Part shown: positions 1 to 6,599 of the stretch, piece by piece | How the letters are laid out: every line of letters begins with the position of its first letter | How positions within the stretch are numbered: the stretch's first letter is position 1 | From: Bacteroidia bacterium | Lineage (GTDB): Bacteria > Bacteroidota > Bacteroidia > AKYH767-A > OLB10 | Assembly (NCBI GenBank): GCA_025450095.1 | Contig: JANWID010000027.1 | Span: 1 to 8,583 of the forward strand | Length of the DNA: 8,583 nt | Reading direction: 5' to 3' | Position numbers and translations under genes: made by a program | Notes under the pieces: generated by a model | The model's input: the letters and a program-made list of their open reading frames with translations, nothing else | The model's database searches: none | Told to the model about the DNA's origin: nothing

Positions 1-386
1 CAGTTATTGATTCACCAAATTTACAGGGGCAATCATGCAATTTTATATATAATACCATTAATTTGGGCGCTAATTGGTCGGGAATTGGTTTACCTGCATT
101 AATCAGGGGAAGTAATTGTCTGTTAACAAATTCAATTTCGGAGCAATTCAGTGAAAAAGGGATATCTATTTTTCCTAACCCTGTGACGGATGAATTAACC
201 ATAGAAAATTTTAGTGCCCCTGTTAATATAGAGTTATATTCTATTCTAGGTAACCTGGTTTTAGTTACGCAGGTTTCAACGTCAAACAATAAGATAAGGA
301 CTGATAATTTACCAAAGGGAATTTATTTTATGGAATTGCATTCAGAGAATGATCAGGTATATTTTTATAAAATAATAAAAGAATAA
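1..386 (+). CDS. C-terminal end of a T9SS-secreted beta-propeller-type protein (5' truncated)
   Basis: The gene enters from the left edge; the first whole codon is at position 3 and the frame is open from there to the TAA at 384-386, so the real start lies outside the window. The TTG at 63 is internal, not a start. The first ~38 residues contain a Q-S-C-N-F ... N-L-G-A-N-W ... G-L-P segment. I recognise this as the end of a beta-propeller-like region common in Bacteroidota surface proteins, where it usually reads C-N-F ... G-L-P-N-F. Next comes a type A T9SS sorting domain: I-S-I-F-P-N-P-V-T-D-E-L-T, an L-Y-S-I-L-G-N strand and turn, and L-P-K-G-I-Y-F-M-E-L before the end in K-I-I-K-E. The product is therefore expected to cross the outer membrane through T9SS. 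The propeller assignment is inferred from a short stretch; the sorting domain is clear. Confidence 0.88.
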   Translation, partial: VIDSPNLQGQSCNFIYNTINLGANWSGIGLPALIRGSNCLLTNSISEQFSEKGISIFPNPVTDELTIENFSAPVNIELYSILGNLVLVTQVSTSNNKIRTDNLPKGIYFMELHSENDQVYFYKIIKE

Positions 387-411
387 CCAGAGAGCCTTTT
401 ATTGAGTTTAA

Positions 412-1497
412 ATGAGAAGACTATTCATATTAACTGGTATCTTAATAGCATTAATTATTTCCTGGTTTATTTTTAATCAAAAGGAAAAAGCTGTGACAGA
501 AGATTATTTTATTTCAACTCAAGGGCAGAGTAATGACAGGGTGAAAAAATTAAGCCTCGATAAAGCATCAGAGAATGCTTCAAACATCTTAGACCTTTCG
601 AAACTTTCATTTCCAAAAACAGAAGAAAAAAGAGAAAATATTGATTACAAACCTGACGAGGAAACAGACTTTGTAATAAATATCAAAGCTCTGAGCCCGG
701 TTCCGTTTAAAAAAGATGACCTATGGAAATTATTTGATAAAGAATTTAGAATAAACTTTGGTGCTGCTCAAATTTATGGGTATGCTCCTATAGAAAAGAG
801 ATGGACTTTTGTAATTGCGGGCGGGAACCCTGAAATTTATGATACGATTCAGATTGCAATTGACTTATTGGAAATCTGCGATGGACAAAATTCGGTCAAT
901 GCAACCAAAGCACTGGAGCGATATATTTCAGAGATAAACAAAAAAGTAAAATCTTTTCCAACCAAGGTTGAACCCGAGATTACTGAAAAAATTGAACATG
1001 CTGTTTCAAGAGGAATGAAACTGGCAGAATTAAAAACGGAATTTGATATAGAGGCGGTCATTTTACTAAAAAGTGATAAAATGTACGATGGGAAATTAGC
1101 CTGGGATGTTTTACAAAGCGTAGGTTTGGTCTGGGGTGATGGAGATTTGTTTCATTGGGATAATAAAGAAAATTATGGGGGAGACCAACACTTTAGCGTT
1201 TGGACTACAACGCATCCTGGGTATTTCCTGCCGGAAGATATTAAGGACGGAAGTATGAATCCGGTAGATTTGGGCTTTAGTTTTTCTGTCCCAAGAAGTG
1301 CCGACCCTAAGAATGTTTTTGCAGTAATGCTGGATGCAGTTAAATATTGTCAATCACGTTTGGGTGGGACAATTTTGGATAAGGACGGGAATTTATTTAA
1401 TGAGATAAAAGAAAAACAGTACTTAGACGACGTAGTCGAAAAAATGAAAAGGAAAGGCCTGACTGCAGGGTCATACCAGGCTTTAAGGATGTTTTAG
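412..1497 (+). CDS. Membrane-anchored protein with a ZipA-like C-terminal (FtsZ-binding-type) domain
   Basis: 361 residues. A short M-R-R start leads into one hydrophobic segment (about 4-21), predicting an N-terminal anchor with the rest on one side of the membrane. A charged low-complexity linker covers about 22-85. Residues 212-348 resemble the C-terminal domain of E. coli ZipA as I remember it, with matching landmarks in order: I-E-A-V-I-L (213-218), V-L-Q-S-V-G-L-V-W-G-D-G-D (233-245) then F-H, H-P-G-Y-F-L-P-E-D-I-K-D (268-279), F-S-V-P-R (291-295), V-M-L-D-A (305-309) and G-G-T-I-L-D (318-323), then a final helix. Residues 86-180 form another alpha/beta region that may be a divergent copy. 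Known ZipA proteins tether FtsZ to the inner membrane with the same anchor-linker-domain order. A division role here is inference, and no division genes lie nearby. The start is ATG, 25 nt after the preceding stop, with no clear Shine-Dalgarno. The next gene follows after 28 nt, so co-transcription is likely. Confidence 0.8.
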   Translation: MRRLFILTGILIALIISWFIFNQKEKAVTEDYFISTQGQSNDRVKKLSLDKASENASNILDLSKLSFPKTEEKRENIDYKPDEETDFVINIKALSPVPFKKDDLWKLFDKEFRINFGAAQIYGYAPIEKRWTFVIAGGNPEIYDTIQIAIDLLEICDGQNSVNATKALERYISEINKKVKSFPTKVEPEITEKIEHAVSRGMKLAELKTEFDIEAVILLKSDKMYDGKLAWDVLQSVGLVWGDGDLFHWDNKENYGGDQHFSVWTTTHPGYFLPEDIKDGSMNPVDLGFSFSVPRSADPKNVFAVMLDAVKYCQSRLGGTILDKDGNLFNEIKEKQYLDDVVEKMKRKGLTAGSYQALRMF

Positions 1498-1525
1498 GAC
1501 TCTGAATCAAGAAAATAATAGCCTC

Positions 1526-1879
1526 ATGGAAAACCTTCTGTTTCTGATTCCCATAATTGTCGGGCCAATTTTTATTTTGGCTGGTATTCTTTTGCTTAAA
1601 TACCCTCCGGCTAAGATTAATATTATTTACGGTTACCGAACATCAAATTCAATGAAGAATCAGGACACCTGGAATTTTGCACAACGCTACTCTGCTAAGG
1701 TGTTGATCAAAGCCGGACTCATCTATTCATTGACAGCAATTATTGGATTGATTTATCAGCCTGAAAAATATATTTCAGTTTTGCTTGGGCTTTTGTTAAT
1801 GTTAATCACTATTTTGATGGTGTATTTGAGAGTAGAGAAGGCTATTTCGAATAGAATTCAAGCCACAGGTAATAAATAA
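1526..1879 (+). CDS. SdpI family small membrane protein
   Basis: 117 residues with three hydrophobic segments: about 3-24, 59-77 and 82-101. Between the first and second lies the family signature: I-N-I-I-Y-G-Y-R-T (31-39), S-M-K-N (42-45), then T-W-N-F-A-Q-R-Y (48-55). This matches the SdpI/YhfL family, in which Y-G-Y-R-T, a run of small or polar residues, T-W and a following A-x-x-Y are conserved. In Bacillus subtilis SdpI is an immunity and signalling protein against the SdpC toxin. That protein is longer, and most short family members have no demonstrated role, so toxin immunity should not be assumed. No SdpC-like toxin or ArsR-type regulator is seen beside it. It lies 28 nt after the ZipA-like gene and is followed by a terminator-like hairpin, so it probably closes that transcription unit. 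Confidence 0.85.
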   Translation: MENLLFLIPIIVGPIFILAGILLLKYPPAKINIIYGYRTSNSMKNQDTWNFAQRYSAKVLIKAGLIYSLTAIIGLIYQPEKYISVLLGLLLMLITILMVYLRVEKAISNRIQATGNK

Positions 1880-1900
1880 ATCCTGCTACAAATTGCCAGC

Positions 1901-1921
1901 CTGCCCGGGGGCGGATTTTTT
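1901..1921 (+). terminator. Probable intrinsic terminator after the SdpI-family gene
   Basis: A 5-bp GC-rich stem pairs CTGCC (1901-1905) with GGCGG (1910-1914), including one T-G wobble, around the loop CGGG. One A follows and then six Ts (1916-1921). It begins 21 nt after the stop codon at 1877-1879. The GC-rich patch stands out against AT-rich surroundings. The stem is short, so efficiency is uncertain. Confidence 0.5.
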
Positions 1922-1951
1922 AGGAAAGGATGGTTTCTGACTTCACGTGAA

Positions 1952-1979
1952 ACGAAAGGGGAAAATATTTATCTTTCGT
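1952..1979. repeat. Short inverted repeat in the methyltransferase leader
   Basis: ACGAAAG (1952-1958) and CTTTCGT (1973-1979) are perfect reverse complements separated by 14 nt. Directly upstream, TTCACGTGAA (1942-1951) is a perfect 10-bp palindrome with a CACGTG core. Both lie within 65 bp of the methyltransferase ATG and could be an operator or a leader hairpin. Two such small repeats in ~40 bp of AT-rich DNA are suggestive only. Confidence 0.3.
1970..1978 (+). promoter_or_regulatory. Possible -7 promoter element of the methyltransferase gene
   Basis: TATCTTTCG resembles the Bacteroidota -7 element TAnnTTTG and the TACCTTTCG ahead of the gene at 6821. The ATG is 25 nt downstream. No convincing TTG box was found 17-23 nt upstream, and the element overlaps the right arm of the inverted repeat at 1973-1979, so this is weak. 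Confidence 0.3.
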
Positions 1980-2003
1980 CATAGCAATATTTCAAATTAA
2001 AAT

Positions 2004-2846
2004 ATGGAACCTCAGCTTGAGAAAATCAGGGAAGTACAAAGAGAAGCCTGGAATAAATCCTCGGCAGGATGGAAGAAGTGGGATGATTTGATGATGAATT
2101 TCCTGCAACCAATGAGTGCGGAAATGATTCAGATGCTAAACATCAATGAGAATGATACTATTTTGGATGTGGCAACCGGTACCGGTGAACCCGGGCTGAC
2201 TATTGCGGGTTTATTGAAAAGAGGAAAGGTTGTCGGAACAGATCTGGCTGATGAAATGCTCGCCGTGGCTTTAGAAAAAGCAAATATTCGCGGTATCAAA
2301 AACTTTGAAACGGTTTGTTGCGATGTTTCCGAGCTCCCTTTTGCGAATAACACTTTCGATTCAATTTTCTGCAGGTTAGGTTTTATGTTTTTCCCGGATA
2401 TTCCATTAGCCTTACAGGAAATGGTAAGGGTTTTAAAGCCGGGAGGCAGTATCGTGATTTCGGTTTGGGATATTAAGGAAAAGAACTTCTGGATAAATGC
2501 TTCCATGGAAACAATGATTTCTGGCTTAGGACTTAAGCCGCCAGTTGGTGCTCCCGGATTGTTCCGATGTTCTCAGGCAGGGTTCATGGTTGAGCAAATG
2601 AGAAATGCAGGTTTCAGAAACATAAAGGAAAAACAATTGACAGGAAAATTGAATTGCGGAACGATTGGAACTTATTGGAGCTTTATTTCTGAATTGGCAT
2701 CACCCATGGCGTATGGAAATGCTGATGAATCTTTGAAACAAAAAATTAAAGAAGAAATCCTGATTAAAGTGAACCAAAGATGCAAGAGTGGAAATATTGA
2801 GATGGAATCGTGTGCAATAATTATTAAAGGGGAGAAACCAGTTTAA
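2004..2846 (+). CDS. Class I SAM-dependent methyltransferase (UbiE/Methyltransf_11-like)
   Basis: 280 residues with the Rossmann-type methyltransferase order. SAM-binding motif I is I-L-D-V-A-T-G-T-G-E-P-G (53-64). The acidic end of strand 2 is V-V-G-T-D (76-80), where D80 should bind the ribose hydroxyls. C-D-V-S-E-L-P-F (106-113) is the adenine-contacting stretch. F-D-S-I-F-C-R-L-G (118-126) is strand 4, and V-L-K-P-G-G-S-I-V-I-S-V-W (143-155) is strand 5. An N-terminal helical lid (about 1-45) contains W-N-K-S-S-A-G-W, and a C-terminal cap (about 160-280) presumably sets substrate choice. The substrate is unknown: the similarity to UbiE/MenG enzymes lies in the generic core, and no quinone genes are adjacent. 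The start is an ATG in an A-rich leader. It stands alone, 124 nt after the previous gene and 56 nt before the next. Confidence 0.9.
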   Translation: MEPQLEKIREVQREAWNKSSAGWKKWDDLMMNFLQPMSAEMIQMLNINENDTILDVATGTGEPGLTIAGLLKRGKVVGTDLADEMLAVALEKANIRGIKNFETVCCDVSELPFANNTFDSIFCRLGFMFFPDIPLALQEMVRVLKPGGSIVISVWDIKEKNFWINASMETMISGLGLKPPVGAPGLFRCSQAGFMVEQMRNAGFRNIKEKQLTGKLNCGTIGTYWSFISELASPMAYGNADESLKQKIKEEILIKVNQRCKSGNIEMESCAIIIKGEKPV

Positions 2847-2902
2847 TAAAAAAATAAATTACTAATTTATCTGTTGAAGCAGCAAATTCTGACAAAAAAG
2901 AA

Positions 2903-4060
2903 ATGAAGGCAAATTGTTTATTTTATTTAAAAACCCTTTTGTTTATTTGTATATGTAATAATGCAAAAGCGCAATCTGCGGATTATATTGTCGGTTCTCA
3001 CTGGGACTGGAATAAGGAACTTTTTACATCGCTGGATCTTACTACCAAAACATTTACTGATTTAGACACTTTAAATGGTGTTTTATCCTTTGGACAAGGT
3101 GAAAGCACTTTGGATGCAGCTAATTACAGGTATTTTACTGGGACTTCCTCAGGAATACTTATAGTCAATGTCCTTACAGGAGCCATTATTGATACTATTG
3201 ATAACTCACCCGCAGGTATGACGGGTATGGGAGGAATAGAGTATGATCCGAACACAGATAAACTATTCGGCTCTTATTGGGACTGGAACCAGGAAATATT
3301 TACATCACTGGACCTTTCTACAAAAATATTTACGGATTTAGATACTTTAACCGGCGTTACTTTTTTTGGACAAGGTGAAAGTACTTTTGATGCTGCAAAT
3401 AGCAGGTATTTTAGGAAATGCAATTTGGGTATTTTGATAGTTAATTCACAGACGGGAGCAATTGTTGACACTATCTCAACCCCGGTGCCAATGCTTTTGA
3501 TAGAGTATTATCCGGGTACCAATAAATTAGTAGGATGTTATTGGAATGGAAGCAACGAGATTTTTACCTCACTGGATATTTCCACCAAAACGTTAACTGA
3601 CCTGGATACTTTGGATGGTGTTACCATGATTTCACAGGGAGCATGCACTTTTGATTCAATCAATGGTATTTACTTTGCCTTAACCAATTTGGGTATCACC
3701 ATGATCAATGCTCAGACTGGTACTATCATTGACACCATTGCAAATTCAATTGCAATGAAAGGTTTAGAGTTTATAAGGTTAAATGAAACAGGCATAAACA
3801 TTCCGGGAGACAGAAATAAAAAATTAACAATTTATCCTAATCCTTCAAATTCTGTTGTAACTATAAATTTAAATACCGATGATTATACAGAACTAGATAT
3901 TTGTAATCTATACGGACAAAAAGTAAAATCTATCGATACAGATACGAAGAAAAAAATAAAATTGAATATCGAAAATTTAACTGGTGGAATTTATTTTATC
4001 CGGTTAATGCAAAATAGTATTGTTGTTGAAACGGAAAAGTTAGTTATTACCAAGTATTAG
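2903..4060 (+). CDS. T9SS-secreted protein with three tandem double-blade repeats, probable six-bladed beta-propeller
   Basis: 385 residues. A signal peptide covers about 1-23, with a short K-A-N start, a hydrophobic core and probable cleavage at A-K-A-Q. Three successive units start at residues 29, 121 and 209. Each contains G-x-[HY]-W, E-[IL]-F-T-S-L-D-[LI]-[ST]-T-K, T-D-L-D-T-L-x-G-V and Q-G, then G-I-x-[IM]-[VI]-N and T-G-x-I-[IV]-D-T-I. The second half of each unit resembles YVTN-type blades, so two blades per unit would make a six-bladed propeller; this is inference. A type A T9SS sorting domain follows: L-T-I-Y-P-N-P-S-N-S (308-317), L-Y-G-Q-K (336-340), L-T-G-G-I-Y-F-I-R-L (359-368). 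The product is probably released or attached at the cell surface. The propeller partner or ligand is unknown. No enzyme motif was recognised. Confidence 0.88.
   Translation: MKANCLFYLKTLLFICICNNAKAQSADYIVGSHWDWNKELFTSLDLTTKTFTDLDTLNGVLSFGQGESTLDAANYRYFTGTSSGILIVNVLTGAIIDTIDNSPAGMTGMGGIEYDPNTDKLFGSYWDWNQEIFTSLDLSTKIFTDLDTLTGVTFFGQGESTFDAANSRYFRKCNLGILIVNSQTGAIVDTISTPVPMLLIEYYPGTNKLVGCYWNGSNEIFTSLDISTKTLTDLDTLDGVTMISQGACTFDSINGIYFALTNLGITMINAQTGTIIDTIANSIAMKGLEFIRLNETGINIPGDRNKKLTIYPNPSNSVVTINLNTDDYTELDICNLYGQKVKSIDTDTKKKIKLNIENLTGGIYFIRLMQNSIVVETEKLVITKY
2987..3778 (+). repeat. Three tandem coding repeats of about 252-276 bp
   Basis: The units are 2987-3262, 3263-3526 and 3527-3778 (92, 88 and about 84 codons). 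Units 1 and 2 are also very close at DNA level: TTTGGACAAGGTGAAAG appears in both (near 3089 and 3366). Unit 3 has diverged more, with Q-G-A-C in place of Q-G-E-S and W-N-G-S-N in place of W-D-W-N. This order suggests that units 1 and 2 arose from the latest duplication. Confidence 0.85.
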
Positions 4061-4102
4061 CAAAATTGAAAACACCAGCCACCAACAACCGGTGATTAAT
4101 CA

Positions 4103-4882
4103 ATGAAGCAACTTATTTATATAACTGTTATTCTTTCGCTTTTGTGCAGTTGCAGAAAGGATAGCGCTGAAGATAAAATTGATTCCGATATTAAAATCAA
4201 AATGTGGGAGACTGTGGACAGTACAAAACGGACGCTGCAATTTTACTGCTCAACTAAAAAAGAATATAGCTGTTCAAATTACGAAATCAGCAAATGGTTT
4301 GGGGCATCTTCCAATAATGTTGACTTATACTTTCAAAGTATTATTGTTTATGACTTTTGCCTGACCTCGATTGGGCCAGCGACAACAACCATTGACCTTG
4401 GAACACTTGCCAGCGGAACTTACAATCTCGATATAAAAGTAGAGCAGGAAAAAAGCGAAGGGCATTTAATCGTTACACCGGATAGTTACACAATTAAACT
4501 GGATAAGCAAGTACAACTTCAAATTGTGAATCCATCTTTAAAGAGAGTACCGGAAAATTCAATTTGGGGTACGGTAGGTTATCATACAAACGCTACAGAA
4601 ACGTTAGTCCAGTCTTTTATCGATTCCCTCCAGTTTTTAGGCGTGATATCGCAAACTTACCCACCGGGCGATTATGGGTATTTTAAAATAAATTCAGTCG
4701 GACAAATAGTACCTCCGCAAAACCATGGTTACTATTTCATCCGGCCATTTATTTACCATTATAGCGGGAATAGCTTTGCGCTTGAGACACTTGTAAAAAA
4801 TTATGGAGCAGCATACGACGATTCACTGAATATCATTCTTTATACTACAAAAGGAGAGATTTTCCGCAGCTGGATGCAGTAG
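4103..4882 (+). CDS. Putative lipoprotein of unknown function
   Basis: 259 residues, no family recognised. The N-terminus is a lipoprotein signal: K at position 3, hydrophobic residues 4-14, and the lipobox L-C-S-C with C17 as the likely lipidated residue. The residues after it are R-K-D-S-A-E-D-K; a Lys followed by acidic residues just after the Cys resembles the lipoprotein export signal described in Bacteroidota, so surface exposure is possible. The rest alternates short hydrophobic strands and turns, for example T-T-I-D-L-G-T-L-A-S-G-T-Y-N-L-D-I-K-V (about 95-113). This suggests a beta-sandwich. The C-terminal half is rich in aromatic residues (G-Y-Y-F-I-R-P-F-I-Y-H-Y). The start is ATG, 42 nt after the preceding stop. 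The next lipoprotein gene begins 26 nt downstream, so the two may form a unit. Confidence 0.78.
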   Translation: MKQLIYITVILSLLCSCRKDSAEDKIDSDIKIKMWETVDSTKRTLQFYCSTKKEYSCSNYEISKWFGASSNNVDLYFQSIIVYDFCLTSIGPATTTIDLGTLASGTYNLDIKVEQEKSEGHLIVTPDSYTIKLDKQVQLQIVNPSLKRVPENSIWGTVGYHTNATETLVQSFIDSLQFLGVISQTYPPGDYGYFKINSVGQIVPPQNHGYYFIRPFIYHYSGNSFALETLVKNYGAAYDDSLNIILYTTKGEIFRSWMQ

Positions 4883-4908
4883 GTGAGGTCCACATCAACC
4901 CGTATGAA

Positions 4909-5571
4909 ATGAAAAGAGTCATAAGCAAAATTATATGCCTGATGATTATAGGTTGTAGTTCGCCCCCGGAAAACAAGGCCCCCATAATTACTGACACTTT
5001 ACCAGGCACTGCGATAAAGGAAATTTCAACAAGCTTAAATTCAACAAAAGCAACTTCCGGATTTGATGTCAATAAATTTCTTGCATTGGCTGATTCGTTT
5101 TTAACGATTATTGAAGGTAAAGAAATTCATTTCGTATTTGTGATCGACACTATAAAGACTGATGAGCTGAGCAGGAAAAGTTTTTACAATGCACTCCATC
5201 CTTCCGACAAAACGCTCATCAGACGTTATTCATTTGACCCCGGAGACGGACACCGGCTATTGCGACTCTGGTTTATTGATGCCTCCTATTCCGATACTGC
5301 TGATTTGCATAAAGCATTTACAGAACTAAAAGCTCAGTCCGGTGAGGTTGCTGTGAATGATTATTATCCCGGCCTGACTTACACAAATGATTATGTAATA
5401 AGAACCAATAAGAATATTTATTGGTTGAATTCCGGATGCCCTTATGCGTTTTTCAATCATCAAAAACTTAATGAATTTGTCAGGCAATCATTACAACTTA
5501 AAAGTATAGCTGATTCTATACATTGTAAGTGCGGGCAACCCAAATGCCAACTGGCCAAAGCTATTGATTAA
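4909..5571 (+). CDS. Putative lipoprotein of unknown function with C-terminal cysteine cluster
   Basis: 220 residues, no family recognised. The N-terminus M-K-R-V-I-S-K leads to a hydrophobic segment and the lipobox I-I-G-C, with C16 as the lipidation site, followed by S-S-P-P-E-N-K. A Ser/Thr-rich linker (about 25-52) precedes a mixed alpha/beta domain. Its features include H-F-V-F-V-I-D-T (74-81), L-L-R-L-W-F-I-D (117-124), an alpha segment at 131-143, and the aromatic-rich stretch N-D-Y-Y-P-G-L-T-Y-T-N-D-Y (150-162). Cysteines occur at 177, 206, 208 and 213; the last three form C-K-C-x4-C near the C-terminus, which could form disulfides in the periplasm or bind a metal. It lies 26 nt after the other lipoprotein gene, so shared expression is likely. 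The start is the first ATG of the frame that gives a complete signal. Confidence 0.78.
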   Translation: MKRVISKIICLMIIGCSSPPENKAPIITDTLPGTAIKEISTSLNSTKATSGFDVNKFLALADSFLTIIEGKEIHFVFVIDTIKTDELSRKSFYNALHPSDKTLIRRYSFDPGDGHRLLRLWFIDASYSDTADLHKAFTELKAQSGEVAVNDYYPGLTYTNDYVIRTNKNIYWLNSGCPYAFFNHQKLNEFVRQSLQLKSIADSIHCKCGQPKCQLAKAID

Positions 5572-5619
5572 ATTATTAACTTCGTAATCTGTCCCTGCAA
5601 CCATAAAAAATATTTAGCT

Positions 5620-6558
5620 ATGAACAAACGGTATAACCTAATTGTGTTTTTATTTATTTGCAATATCTGCAGCGCTCAAAATCTTGTTCCAAACGGAGAT
5701 TTTGAGCAATTTACAACCTGTCCTGTTAATTTAGGAAATTTTGAAGCCACATTCTGGACGAGCCCTACCCAAGGCTCTCCGGATTACTTTAATATATGCG
5801 CACCAGCCGGCGTACCTGCCAGTGTCCCAGGGAATAACCTGGGTTATCAATCCCCTCACAGTGGTGGGGCTTATTGTGGCGGAGATATTTTTACGCAGCC
5901 TCCATTTGTTCCCGAATACCGGGAATATATGGAAGTCATGCTTACTTCTCCACTTATAGCAAACAATAGTTATCATTTTGAAATGTATGTAAACCATTCC
6001 AATTATTCACAGTTTGCTACGGATGATATAGGAGCGTATTTCTCAAACACTTTGATAAGCGGAATCACTAATTGGGCACCGTTACCATACACTCCACAAG
6101 TCAGCAATGCCGGAGGAATTATTATAGATACGTTAAACTGGACATTGATAAGCGGCAACTTCACCGCGGCGGGCGGCGAACAATATTTAATAATTGGTAA
6201 TTTTAAAGACGATGCAAATACTACATTCCAATTAGCATATCCCACTGCTGATTATCAATTTACTTATTATTATTTTGATGATGTAAGCCTTACTGACATT
6301 ACCGGATTGGAGGAGCCCGGAGAAATTGCAGAAGTAAAAATTTACCCGAATCCCTTTTTAAATAACTTGAATGTTACTGTTAGTAGCAATGAACAATCGG
6401 AATTGGTACTTTATGATATTACTTCACGAAAATTATCAGAGTATAAATTTAACAGCACTGTTTCAATTAATACCGAACAACTGGCCGCGGGTATTTATAT
6501 TTTTGAAGTAAGAAATAATAACAGGGTTATTAAAAAAGGTAAAGTTGTGAAGGAGTGA
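5620..6558 (+). CDS. T9SS-secreted protein with N-terminal NLVPNGDFE-type beta-sandwich module
   Basis: 312 residues. The signal peptide is about 1-19, with cleavage predicted after C-S-A before Q-N. The mature protein begins N-L-V-P-N-G-D-F-E (21-29), then C-P (34-35), a W (46), S-P-D-Y-F-N-I-C (53-60), G-Y-Q-S-P-H-S-G-G-A-Y-C-G (75-87) and Y-R-E-Y-M (100-104). Later it carries T-D-D-I-G-A-Y-F-S (134-142) and Y-Y-F-D-D-V-S-L (217-224). I recognise this pattern from many Bacteroidota secreted proteins, where the module looks like a carbohydrate-binding-type beta-sandwich and is often joined to an OmpA-like domain. Here it is joined to a type A T9SS sorting domain instead: V-K-I-Y-P-N-P-F-L-N-N (239-249), L-Y-D-I-T-S-R-K (264-271), L-A-A-G-I-Y-I-F-E-V (288-297). 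The ligand is unknown. The gene stands alone, 48 nt after the preceding stop, with an A-rich leader. Confidence 0.88.
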   Translation: MNKRYNLIVFLFICNICSAQNLVPNGDFEQFTTCPVNLGNFEATFWTSPTQGSPDYFNICAPAGVPASVPGNNLGYQSPHSGGAYCGGDIFTQPPFVPEYREYMEVMLTSPLIANNSYHFEMYVNHSNYSQFATDDIGAYFSNTLISGITNWAPLPYTPQVSNAGGIIIDTLNWTLISGNFTAAGGEQYLIIGNFKDDANTTFQLAYPTADYQFTYYYFDDVSLTDITGLEEPGEIAEVKIYPNPFLNNLNVTVSSNEQSELVLYDITSRKLSEYKFNSTVSINTEQLAAGIYIFEVRNNNRVIKKGKVVKE

Positions 6559-6599
6559 TGCGATATATTTTCTTCTTTTCTAAAACCTAAAAAAAAATA

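Noticed and set aside
849..1353. Antisense open frames within the ZipA-like gene
   Set aside because: They lie opposite a well-supported coding gene, show no recognisable domain or leader, and their composition follows the sense codons.
1526..1879. Toxin-immunity system based on the SdpI-family gene
   Set aside because: No SdpC-like toxin or regulator is adjacent, and most short family members have no such association.
2129..2506. 125-codon antisense open frame opposite the methyltransferase core
   Set aside because: It is the complement of conserved SAM-binding motifs on the + strand and has no family features.
2854..2870. ATAAATT/AATTTAT hairpin after the methyltransferase gene
   Set aside because: It is a 7-bp AT-only stem in very AT-rich DNA with no T-run, expected by chance.
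4179..4364. Second + strand frame inside the first lipoprotein gene
   Set aside because: It overlaps the better-supported lipoprotein frame, with no leader and no recognisable motif.
5577..5584. TAACTTCG as a promoter element for the gene at 5620
   Set aside because: One mismatch in the -7 box and no TTG at suitable spacing; the nearest TTG is only about 10 nt upstream.
5731..6245. Overlapping frames on both strands within the gene at 5620-6558
   Set aside because: The main frame carries a signal peptide, a known N-terminal module and a T9SS tail; the others are by-products.
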